Shown here: positions 7,582-13,302 of the stretch, piece by piece
How the letters are laid out: each line of letters starts with the position of its first letter
How positions within the stretch are numbered: the stretch's first letter is position 1
Source of the DNA: Desulfobacteraceae bacterium UBA5616
GTDB lineage: Bacteria; Desulfobacterota; Desulfobacteria; Desulfobacterales; UBA5616
Direction: 5' to 3'
Assembly (NCBI GenBank): GCA_002423615.1
Contig: DIKO01000055.1
Coordinates: 1 to 13,302 of the forward strand
Length of the DNA stretch: 13,302 bases
The notes under the pieces: generated by a model
What the model saw: the letters and a program-made list of their open reading frames with translations, nothing else
What the model was told of the DNA's origin: nothing
The model's database searches: none
Program-made: the position numbers and the translations under genes

Positions 7582-8787
7582 CTAATCCGGATCTGTTTTC
7601 GATGGTCGCGGCAGGCTATCCGGATCAAAACGCTCAAAACCAAGGGCCGGATTCACAGGACAACGAACCGGCTGGTGGTTTACGATGGCCATACTGACGC
7701 ACTGATAACAGCGGATGCATTTGTTGATGATCTCCGGTTCCCCCGCCCTGACTTTGTTCACCCACGAAGCATCGGCCAGAAGGGGACGCGACAGGGCTAC
7801 AAGGTCGATCGAACCTTCTTCAATGGCTTTGGCCGCCGTATCGGGATCCTGAAAATTGGCGCAGATCACCGGGATGGACACATTTTTCCGGATTTGCGCG
7901 GCATCCGCAGTAATGGCCCCCTCCCCCTTGGGGAAAATCCGGTTTATGGATCCGTAACACCCCTGGCTTACGGAGACGTAATCGGCGCCGGCTTCCTGAA
8001 GATTTACAGCCAACGGGATGGAATGCGCCAGTTCGGTGCCCCCGGGGATCCATTCCCGGGCGCTCAGGCGATACCCCACAACAACCTTTTTCCCCAGGGT
8101 ATTTTTGATTTCCCGGACGATTTCCATGGGCAGGCGATGCCGGTTTTCCTGCGAACCCCCATAGGCATCGGATCTCTGGTTAAAATACGGTGAGGTGAAT
8201 TGCCCCAGAAGATATCCATGAGCGCCGTGAAGCTCAATGCCTTCAAAACCGGCGGCAACAGCCCTTTTTGCCGCATTTACGGACTCTGCGATGAGGCGCC
8301 GGATATCCTCGATGGCCAAAGGTGTCGGTGTTTGCGGGACGATTGCGCTCAATGCCCGGATGTTTTTCGGGATATCTTCATCCGGCATCACGGCCGGTAT
8401 GGACGAAGGGCCGACCAGGGGCCTTTTCTCATGGTGATAAAAGGCCTGGACCCCCTGCCCCAGGGTCAGTTGAAGTATAGCCCTGGCCCCGCCCCAATGG
8501 ATCACCCGGGCCAGATCGCTCAAGCCGGGAATACTTTTATCCGAAGCCGCCCCCAGCCCCAGTCCCGGCGTATAGGCATGCCGACCGGTGATGCCGGTAA
8601 CCTCCACAATCACAAGGCCGACACCTCCCCGGGACCGGGCAAAGTAGTAGCACAGGGTCTGATCGGTGACCCTCCCGCCTCTTTCCGATCCGGTTCCCAC
8701 ATGGGTCGGCGCAAGGGCCACACGGTTTTTGATTTCATGTTTCCCGATTTTTATGGGGTCAAAAAGGGGGGCGTGCTTTGAGAGCAT
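7582..8787 (-). CDS. Old Yellow Enzyme family oxidoreductase with a [4Fe-4S] motif, single-domain form
   Basis: This 401-residue protein is a (beta/alpha)8-barrel flavoenzyme of the OYE / 2,4-dienoyl-CoA reductase group, expected to bind FMN and reduce or oxidise an alpha,beta-unsaturated substrate. Visible marks are LFDPIKIGKHEIKNRVALAP (8-27), the active-site block HGAHGYLLGQFTSPYFNQRSD (187-207, split here as HGAHGYL plus QFTSPYFNQRSD) with Tyr192 in the usual proton-donor place, YGGSQENR, and the FMN-phosphate region IPVICAN...ALSRPLLADAS. Four cysteines C357, C360, C363 and C376 have C-x2-C-x2-C-x12-C spacing, which I recall as that of trimethylamine dehydrogenase. The chain ends about 25 residues after the last Cys, so the C-terminal FAD/NAD(P)H-binding half present in the ~650-residue relatives is absent; another protein would have to supply electrons. 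AAGGAG lies five to six bases before ATG 8787. It is 44 bases downstream of the SDR and 59 before the YeeE pair. Confidence 0.9.
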   Translation of the reverse strand: MLSKHAPLFDPIKIGKHEIKNRVALAPTHVGTGSERGGRVTDQTLCYYFARSRGGVGLVIVEVTGITGRHAYTPGLGLGAASDKSIPGLSDLARVIHWGGARAILQLTLGQGVQAFYHHEKRPLVGPSSIPAVMPDEDIPKNIRALSAIVPQTPTPLAIEDIRRLIAESVNAAKRAVAAGFEGIELHGAHGYLLGQFTSPYFNQRSDAYGGSQENRHRLPMEIVREIKNTLGKKVVVGYRLSAREWIPGGTELAHSIPLAVNLQEAGADYVSVSQGCYGSINRIFPKGEGAITADAAQIRKNVSIPVICANFQDPDTAAKAIEEGSIDLVALSRPLLADASWVNKVRAGEPEIINKCIRCYQCVSMAIVNHQPVRCPVNPALGFERFDPDSLPRPSKTDPD

Positions 8788-8831
8788 AAATTCTCCTTAA
8801 TTTAACCGGGCAATCTTCCGAACTGTTTTTT

Positions 8832-9575
8832 TCAAGACTCCTCGGGCGATGCAGCCGGCGGCAGCAGTGTTTGATAAACTCCAGCCTCAAGAAGCCGGTT
8901 CATGAAAGAAAGTTCGTAGGCTTCTTCGGGGGTTTCCCGTACCATGCGATCCAGTTCCCTGGCGTCCTCACCCACAAGAATCCGCCATTGTTCGTTTCGA
9001 ACCCCGTCCAGGATAATCGCCGCAGCCTGTTTCGGGGTCAGGGGCGCATTGTCGCGGAAAGACTCCAGCTGCATCTTGACCATCGCTTTGATTTCGGGGT
9101 CCGTAATGCCGGTGGTGGAGAGCCCTCTTCTTTCCATGGTCTCCCGGATTTTGGCGATTTCCGATGCCGGCATGTCTTCAATACTCGGCTTCCCGAGAAT
9201 TTTCTGGCTGTTGTACCCGACGTTGGTGCCGATATGTCCGGGCATGACCACGGACACTTTGACATGGGGGGCATTGTGACGCAGATCGATGATCAGGCCT
9301 TCGGAAAATCCATTGACGGCAAATTTTGCCGCTTTCACGGCATCACGGAAAGCGACGACCTGATATTCCTGGGAAACATCGCAGGCATGGCTGGTTACCC
9401 GGGTTCCCGCCGGCGCTATTTTCATGCATTCACATCGCGTTTCCGCCGCGGTGTCTGCCATGATATCGCAAACGGCCAGGTGGCATCCTTCCGATGCCAG
9501 TTGAAGGGCCAACTCCCTTCCCATACCGCTTCCAGCGCCGGTTACAACGGCAAGCTTTCCACTGAAGTCTTTCAT
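8832..9575 (-). CDS. Short-chain dehydrogenase/reductase with its catalytic core deleted
   Basis: The N-terminus is a clear SDR Rossmann fold: TGAGSGMG at 12-19 binds the dinucleotide and CDVS at 65-68 ends the second half-motif. At residues 80-85 the sequence jumps from FRDAVKA directly into KFAVNGFSEGLIIDLR, which in normal SDRs begins with the Lys of Y-x3-K. The NNAG motif, the catalytic Ser and the catalytic Tyr are all missing, about 75-80 residues, without a frameshift. The remainder (VVMPGHIGTN at 109-118, then a long C-terminal region with PLTPKQAAAIILDGV and RILVGEDARELDRMV) is intact. The 247-residue length looks normal only because this subfamily has a long C-terminal extension. 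It is very probably inactive as an oxidoreductase. GGAGGG lies five bases before ATG 9575. It is first in the four-gene - strand operon. Confidence 0.88.
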   Translation of the reverse strand: MKDFSGKLAVVTGAGSGMGRELALQLASEGCHLAVCDIMADTAAETRCECMKIAPAGTRVTSHACDVSQEYQVVAFRDAVKAAKFAVNGFSEGLIIDLRHNAPHVKVSVVMPGHIGTNVGYNSQKILGKPSIEDMPASEIAKIRETMERRGLSTTGITDPEIKAMVKMQLESFRDNAPLTPKQAAAIILDGVRNEQWRILVGEDARELDRMVRETPEEAYELSFMNRLLEAGVYQTLLPPAASPEES

Positions 9576-9598
9576 TTTGTCCCTCCACCTCCTGGTTA

Positions 9599-9643
9599 AG
9601 GGCTTTTGGGTGACCCGGTTTACGTGGGAATTTAAAAAGCCCT
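9599..9643 (-). promoter_or_regulatory. Hairpin in the 5' leader of the SDR-OYE-YeeE operon
   Basis: AGGGCTTTT (9599-9607) pairs perfectly with AAAAGCCCT (9635-9643), enclosing 27 bases that include a small GGGT-GA-CCC-type inverted repeat. On the - strand it ends only about five bases before the AGGAGG / GGAGGG region of the SDR, so it could influence translation or mRNA stability. No T-tract follows, so it is not a convincing terminator. Function is inferred. Confidence 0.4.
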
Positions 9644-9727
9644 ATGATTTCGGTTGAATGAGCAGATTTATTGACGGACCGTTACAAGACCCCTTGGGTA
9701 GATTGAAAGAAGAAAAATTCTTTATTT

Positions 9728-9756
9728 ATTAAATCAGAAAACGCCGTATCCGTCAA
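9728..9756 (-). promoter_or_regulatory. Putative sigma-70 promoter of the SDR-OYE-YeeE operon
   Basis: On the - strand, TTGACG (9756-9751) and TTTAAT (9733-9728), each 5/6 to consensus, are separated by exactly 17 bases. Predicted transcription starts near 9720, giving a leader of about 145 bases that contains the hairpin at 9599-9643. The rest of the 9576-9846 gap is AT-rich and shows no gene. Confidence 0.6.
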
Positions 9757-9846
9757 TACTAAACATGATTAAACCTTATTTTCAATTAGTTATTAATGTA
9801 TTAAGTTAATCCGGGAGAGAAAGGACGGCATGATGTTCCGTTTAAA

Positions 9847-10065
9847 TTGAATAATTTTATTATTTGCTTGAACAGGATTGAAATTTTCTATATAGTCAAG
9901 ACTTCAAAATTAAATAAATTAAACCCCAAGGAGGATCTGGACGATTTCTTCAAACTCCTTCATAAAGAATTCAACGACGCTGAGATTCTCGAACTGGGGA
10001 TGATGATCGGTCAGTACCTGGGTTTCGGGAGACTGCTCAAAGTGCTGAACCTGGAGAACCAATAA
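9847..10065 (+). pseudogene. 3' remnant of a carboxymuconolactone decarboxylase/AhpD-like gene
   Basis: The last ~43 residues (from about 9928) read EDLDDFFKLLHKEF, then NDAEILELGMMIGQYLGFGR and LLKVLNLENQ. This matches the C-terminal end of carboxymuconolactone decarboxylase family proteins, where an acidic segment is followed by (D/E)AE-I-x-EL-x-x-x-I-x-x-x-x-G-x-x-R and LxxLN-type sequence. The catalytic Cys-x2-C or Glu/His part of the domain is absent, and the ~27 residues upstream are AT-rich, unrelated and begin only with a TTG. No usable start lies between the local promoter-like element and the conserved part, although AAGGAGG occurs at 9928-9934. It is best read as a truncated relic that has lost most of its 5' end. 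A genuine 72-residue small protein cannot be excluded. Confidence 0.6.
9868..9896 (+). promoter_or_regulatory. Promoter-like element in front of the CMD remnant
   Basis: TTGAAC (9868-9873), a 17-base spacer and TATAGT (9891-9896, 5/6). It lies inside the formal open frame, immediately before the conserved segment, and may drive transcription toward the downstream CoA-transferase genes. Confidence 0.35.
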
Positions 10066-10093
10066 CAGGAGCTTCTCTTTATCTATCAATTAC

Positions 10094-10122
10094 TTGATTC
10101 ATTTTGAATTCCCGGCTATATA
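10094..10122 (+). promoter_or_regulatory. Putative promoter of the CoA-transferase pair
   Basis: TTGATT (10094-10099), a 17-base spacer and TATATA (10117-10122), each 4/6 to consensus. The -10 region shares the palindromic nonamer CTATATAGT with the element before the CMD remnant (9888-9896). A start near 10130 would leave a leader of about 180 bases. Confidence 0.4.
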
Positions 10123-10295
10123 GTACCCGAATACGCCAATTTTACGCTTAGCCATCGTCATTAGCGTTACTTTCAATGAATTCATTCATTATCGTTCCTT
10201 CAATCCACCATACTTGAATCCGGCATTTTTGGTTCCGGCAAAGCAAAACGCCATGTGAAAACGATATTTTCAATAAACCGACACTCTATGCAATT

Positions 10296-10304
10296 GGGGG
10301 GGGG
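10296..10304 (+). promoter_or_regulatory. Nine-G tract serving as the ribosome binding site region
   Basis: A run of nine G residues ends six bases before ATG 10311, in the position of a Shine-Dalgarno. There is no AGGAGG; pairing to the anti-SD must use the G run itself. Homopolymers of this length are prone to slipped-strand length change. Confidence 0.6.
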
Positions 10305-10310
10305 AAACAC

Positions 10311-11585
10311 ATGAACAACGAAGCTGAAAAGTTTTTGGAGGGGTACCGGGTTCTCGATCTTTGCGATGAAACAGGACAATTTTGTGGAAAAATACTAGGT
10401 GACCTGGGGGCCGACGTGATTAAAATCGAACCCCCCTGCGGAGATCCGGCCAGAAACAAGGGGCCTTTTTACCATGACATGCCCCATCCTGAAAAAAGTC
10501 TTCACTGGTTTTTTACCAATCTCAACAAGCGTGGGATCACCCTGAACCTTGAAACCGCCGCAGGACGGGACATATTTTTAAAACTCGCAGCATCGGCGGA
10601 CATCGTGGTTGAATCTTACAAACCCGGTTACCTGAGCAGCCTGAACCTGGGATACGAAATCCTGGAAAAACTAAACCCCGGGCTCATCCTGACCTCTATT
10701 ACGCCTTTTGGCCAGACCGGTCCTTATGCCCAGTATAGTGTTACGGATCTGGTCGGTGTTTCAATGGGGGGGATGGCCCGCCTTTACGGCTATATGGATT
10801 CTCCTCCCCTTCGGTTTTCGGCCCCTCAGTTTTATTTCAACGGAGGACTTCAGGGCGTTTTGGGAACCATGGTGGCCTTGTATCACCGGGAAATGACCGG
10901 GGAAGGCCAGCATGTGGATGTCTCCTGCCAGCAGGCCGTGGTGCTCACCCTGATGATGGCCTCCGAAATCTGGGACATCCTCAAGGCCAACTACCGGGGC
11001 ATTGGTCCTTACGGAATGTCGGTGAGGCCAACACCGCCGGGACCCATCATCACCCGGTGGGTCTGGCCCTGTAAAGACGGTTATGTTTATCTGATGGTGG
11101 GCGGTGGGGCGGCCCTCGGGGTCCGGATTTCCACCGAAAACCTGACCGCATGGGCAAACCAGCATGGATTTTGTTTGCCCCTGAAGGATCATAACTGGAT
11201 CGAGGATAATTCAGCCACCATTACCCAGGAAGAGGTCACCGCCGTGGAAAATCAGTTCGCCGAATTCCTGATGACGAAAACCAAGACGGAACTTTTTGAT
11301 TACGCCATTCAAAACAATATCATGCTGGTTCCTGTAACAGATGCGGCGGATCTTTCAGCCAGCCCCCAGTTAAAAGCCCGGGAGTTCTGGGTGGAGGTGG
11401 ATCATCCCGAACTGGGCGAAAAAATCACCTATCCGGGATTGCCCATTCACTGGACCGGCCTCCCCCCATATCAGCCTCAACGCAGATCTCCCCTCATAGG
11501 CGAGCATAACGTCCAAATTTATGAAGAAGCGTTAGGACTCAGCCGGGAAGAGATGATCATCCTCAAAAACCGCGGCGTTATATAA
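10311..11585 (+). CDS. Class III CoA-transferase-like subunit lacking the catalytic Asp
   Basis: This 424-residue protein has all the scaffold features of family III CoA transferases: GYRVLDLCDETGQFCGKILG (11-30), LGADVIKIEPPCGDPARN (32-49), NKRGITLNLETAAGRD (72-87), SITPFGQTGPYAQY (129-142), TGEGQHVDVS (196-205) and the C-terminal PLIGEHNVQIYEEALG. Aligning back from TGEGQ without a gap puts Tyr175 (in APQFYFNGG) where the catalytic Asp stands in the other two homologues of this window, and there is no Asp nearby. The frame is otherwise unbroken, so this is loss or specialisation of the residue and not decay. I infer a non-catalytic or structural subunit pairing with the next gene, 13 bases downstream, as in heteromeric BbsEF-type (R)-benzylsuccinate CoA transferases. 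The start is ATG 10311, next to a nine-G tract. Confidence 0.88.
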   Translation: MNNEAEKFLEGYRVLDLCDETGQFCGKILGDLGADVIKIEPPCGDPARNKGPFYHDMPHPEKSLHWFFTNLNKRGITLNLETAAGRDIFLKLAASADIVVESYKPGYLSSLNLGYEILEKLNPGLILTSITPFGQTGPYAQYSVTDLVGVSMGGMARLYGYMDSPPLRFSAPQFYFNGGLQGVLGTMVALYHREMTGEGQHVDVSCQQAVVLTLMMASEIWDILKANYRGIGPYGMSVRPTPPGPIITRWVWPCKDGYVYLMVGGGAALGVRISTENLTAWANQHGFCLPLKDHNWIEDNSATITQEEVTAVENQFAEFLMTKTKTELFDYAIQNNIMLVPVTDAADLSASPQLKAREFWVEVDHPELGEKITYPGLPIHWTGLPPYQPQRRSPLIGEHNVQIYEEALGLSREEMIILKNRGVI

Positions 11586-11598
11586 AAAGGAGAGCATC

Positions 11599-12840
11599 AT
11601 GCAAAAACAAGTCTTTCAAGGATTAAAAGTGGCGGATTTCGCATGGGTGGGAGTCGGCCCTCAGGTGGGGAGAGAACTCGCGGAACACGGCGCAACTGTG
11701 ATTCGGGTGGAGAGCCACCGGGTCCCGGATTCCCTCAGGACCTTCCCACCGTTCAGGGACGGACAACCCGGGGTGGACCGAAGCGCATTCGGCGCTGCAT
11801 TCAATACCAACAAATACAGCGTGGCCATGGACCTGACCAAACCCAAAGGGGTTGAACTGGCCAAAAAGCTGGTTGCCTGGGCCGATCTGGTTACGGAAAG
11901 CTTTACACCCGGGACCATGGCCAAGTTCGGCCTGGATTACGAGAGCTGCAGACAAATAAAACCCGATATCATTTATTTTTCCACCTGCCAGATGGGGCAG
12001 ACCGGCCCCTTGAAAAATTTCGGAGCCTACGGCATGTTCGGCACCACCTATGCCGGTTTTTCCCACCTTCTCGGCCTGCCTGACCGGGAACCCCTGCCTA
12101 TTTTCAACAATTACAGCGATTTTATAGCTCCCTGGTACCTGACGTCCACAGTCATCGCCGCCCTGATCCGCAGAAAAAAAACCGGAAAGGGGACTTATCT
12201 GGATCAATCCCAGGTGGAAGCCGGGGTGACCTTTCTGGGACCCACCATCCTGGATTACCAGGTCAATAAAAAAATCGCCCGGCGCATGGGAAATAAAGAC
12301 CCCTACATGGCCCCTCATGGCATTTTCCCCTGCTCCGGACAGGATCGATGGGTAGCCATCGCAGTTTCCAACGAAATCGAGTGGCGAGCTTTTTGCCGCG
12401 TTATCGGCAGCCCCGGCTGGTGCGGAGATGAGAAATTCAGAACCTTTTTGTCCCGGAAAAAAAACGAAGACGAGCTGAATGGGCTTATCTCCCAGTGGAC
12501 CGGAAACCTTACCGGTGAAAAGGTCATGTCACTGATGCAGGAAGCCGGGGTTCCCTGCGGAATGGTCCAGAACGCCGAAGACCTATTTAAAGATCCTCAG
12601 CTCAAGCACAGGGAGCATTTCCGGTTTCTCGAGCACCCGGTGATCGGCGAGCATTCCTATAATGCCCCGGCCTACCGGCTTTCTAAAACGCCAAACCATA
12701 TTCACAAAGCCGGTCCATGCCTGGGTGAGGACATTGAATATGTCTATAAGGAAATCCTGGGGCTGACAGACGAGGACATCAGCGATCTTTTTGTGGAGGG
12801 GGTGATCACCACCGAGGCGGATGTTCCCGGCGCCGCTTAA
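11599..12840 (+). CDS. Class III CoA transferase, catalytic subunit partner
   Basis: This 413-residue CaiB/BaiF-family protein carries LKVADFAWVGVGPQVGRELA (9-28), HGATVIRVESHRVPDS (30-45), FNTNKYSVAMDLTKPKG (68-84), STCQMGQTGPLKNFGAYG (128-145), Asp174 within NNYSDFIAPW, TGKGTYLDQSQ, GVPCGMVQNAEDLFKDPQL and a normal C-terminus. Asp174 aligns without gaps, counting back from TGKG, with Asp169 of the CoA transferase at 5218-6414, so it can form the aspartyl-CoA intermediate. AAGGAGA (11587-11593) lies five bases before the ATG and only 13 bases separate it from the preceding gene, so the two are co-translated. Divergence between the two partners is high, arguing against a recent tandem duplication. 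The likely reaction is CoA transfer from succinyl-CoA or a similar donor to an organic acid; the substrate is not deducible. A shared bidirectional terminator follows. Confidence 0.92.
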   Translation: MQKQVFQGLKVADFAWVGVGPQVGRELAEHGATVIRVESHRVPDSLRTFPPFRDGQPGVDRSAFGAAFNTNKYSVAMDLTKPKGVELAKKLVAWADLVTESFTPGTMAKFGLDYESCRQIKPDIIYFSTCQMGQTGPLKNFGAYGMFGTTYAGFSHLLGLPDREPLPIFNNYSDFIAPWYLTSTVIAALIRRKKTGKGTYLDQSQVEAGVTFLGPTILDYQVNKKIARRMGNKDPYMAPHGIFPCSGQDRWVAIAVSNEIEWRAFCRVIGSPGWCGDEKFRTFLSRKKNEDELNGLISQWTGNLTGEKVMSLMQEAGVPCGMVQNAEDLFKDPQLKHREHFRFLEHPVIGEHSYNAPAYRLSKTPNHIHKAGPCLGEDIEYVYKEILGLTDEDISDLFVEGVITTEADVPGAA

Positions 12841-12878
12841 GCAACCGGATATTAGACGGCTATGCGGATCGCGACATA

Positions 12879-12915
12879 AAGCAGGGTCCTTCTTGAGGAT
12901 CAAGGGACCCTGCTT
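12879..12915. terminator. Bidirectional intrinsic terminator between convergent genes
   Basis: AAGCAGGGTCC (12879-12889) is fully complementary to GGACCCTGCTT (12905-12915). After a two-base TT bulge an inner CTTG/CAAG stem closes a five-base loop. It lies between the CoA-transferase stop (12840) and the CBS-gene stop (12928). Short T runs follow on both strands. Confidence 0.8.
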
Positions 12916-12927
12916 CGTCTTTACTTC

Positions 12928-13302
12928 CTATCCGGTCAAATCGCATTTTTTGATGACTTCAACAATTTTCGTGTAAACATCTGAAAACCGGATCAATCCC
13001 ACGATTTTCCCTTTTTCCGTGACAAACAGAGAGTCCGGACGGCCCAGCACAAAAAGGTGAAACGCCTGATCCATTGAATCATCGACATCAACCATACGCT
13101 CCGGGGAAGGCGCGCGGATGAAGTCCCCTACCTTGACTTCATAAGCTTTTCTGCACAAATCACCCAGGGGCCTCTGCCACAAACGGAGTTCCTCCTTCAT
13201 TCTGTCGATGGTCGCCCTGGAAATATGAAACCGGGAATATGCCAGGCTGTCTACCTTGTCGTATTTAGGTTCCAGTCCCTGGACAACGTCCATGGGGGAA
13301 AG
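12928..13302 (-). CDS. CBS-domain protein, C-terminal part; 5' end outside window
   Basis: The frame on the - strand is open from the window edge (13302) to the TAA/TGA-type stop at 12928. About 124 residues are visible. The C-terminal half reads VGDFIRAP...ERMVDVDDSMDQAFHLFVLG, then DSLFVTEKGKIVGLIRFSDV, the pattern of a CBS domain (strand, helix, strand and the closing GIIR-x-SDV motif). CBS pairs bind adenosyl nucleotides and regulate enzymes or channels. The preceding part (KYDKVDSLAYSRFHISRATI and on to RKAYEVK) is helical and unrecognised. An ATG at 13293 has no Shine-Dalgarno (upstream is CTTTCCCCC), so the gene almost certainly starts outside the window and a first CBS motif may be there. 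What it regulates is not visible. Confidence 0.75.
   Translation of the reverse strand, partial: LSPMDVVQGLEPKYDKVDSLAYSRFHISRATIDRMKEELRLWQRPLGDLCRKAYEVKVGDFIRAPSPERMVDVDDSMDQAFHLFVLGRPDSLFVTEKGKIVGLIRFSDVYTKIVEVIKKCDLTG

Larger units (their letters stand above)
10066..10310. other. 245-base non-coding leader region before the CoA-transferase pair
   Basis: No coding frame of substance is present. It holds a promoter-like element (10094-10122), a perfect 12-base palindrome AATGAATTCATT (10175-10186), and a nine-G run at its end. I see no riboswitch fold, tRNA or terminator in it. Confidence 0.6.

Noticed and set aside
7543..8781. Two long + strand open frames (7543-8193 and 8200-8781) opposite the OYE gene
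   Set aside because: They mirror the codon pattern of the OYE gene, show no recognisable domain and have no ribosome site.
8871..9599. A 242-codon + strand frame opposite the SDR
   Set aside because: Antisense shadow; the - strand frame carries clear SDR motifs and a Shine-Dalgarno, whereas this one has neither domain nor start signal.
10175..10186. 12-base palindrome AATGAATTCATT as an operator
   Set aside because: Perfect but low-complexity AT-rich palindrome far from the promoter-like element; chance is a sufficient explanation.

Overview
The window looks like chromosomal DNA of an anaerobic bacterium, most likely a Desulfobacterota (former Deltaproteobacteria) sulfate-reducer-like lineage. 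This is inferred from moderate GC, the gene families present (class III CoA transferases, an Fe-S Old Yellow Enzyme homologue, split YeeE/YedE sulfur transporters) and strong AAGGAGG-type ribosome binding sites. No rRNA, tRNA, IS element, CRISPR array or phage gene was seen, so the taxonomic call is soft.

Layout: (1) 1-903, the 3' half of groEL on +, closed by a clear hairpin terminator. (2) 1098-2168, an exported LysM protein on + with its own promoter, convergent with (3) 2196-4484, a 762-residue cytoplasmic protein of unknown function on -. (4) 4679-5110, a small exported cupredoxin-fold-like protein without any possible copper ligand; it is divergent from gene 3, and both genes have good sigma-70-type promoters. 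(5) 5218-6414, a catalytically complete class III (CaiB/BaiF) CoA transferase on +. (6) 9575-6453 on -, a probable four-gene operon: an SDR with its catalytic centre deleted, an OYE/[4Fe-4S] oxidoreductase, and two half-size YeeE/YedE membrane proteins joined by an ATGA overlap. (7) 9847-10065, a 3' remnant of a carboxymuconolactone decarboxylase/AhpD-type gene. (8) 10311-12840, two adjacent class III CoA-transferase genes on +, the first lacking and the second keeping the catalytic aspartate. (9) A bidirectional terminator, then the C-terminal part of a CBS-domain protein on - running off the window.

Between groEL and the CBS gene, the accessory part (about 5.2-12.8 kb) reads as a carboxylic-acid/CoA-thioester catabolic island: acids activated by CoA transfer, reduced or oxidised by an OYE-type flavoenzyme and SDR, with a sulfur-compound permease attached. 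Parts appear to be decaying (deleted SDR core, truncated CMD gene). The CoA-transferase pair at the end looks intact and is best explained as a two-subunit enzyme of the benzylsuccinate CoA-transferase (BbsEF) kind, with one catalytic and one non-catalytic subunit. The substrate cannot be read from the sequence.
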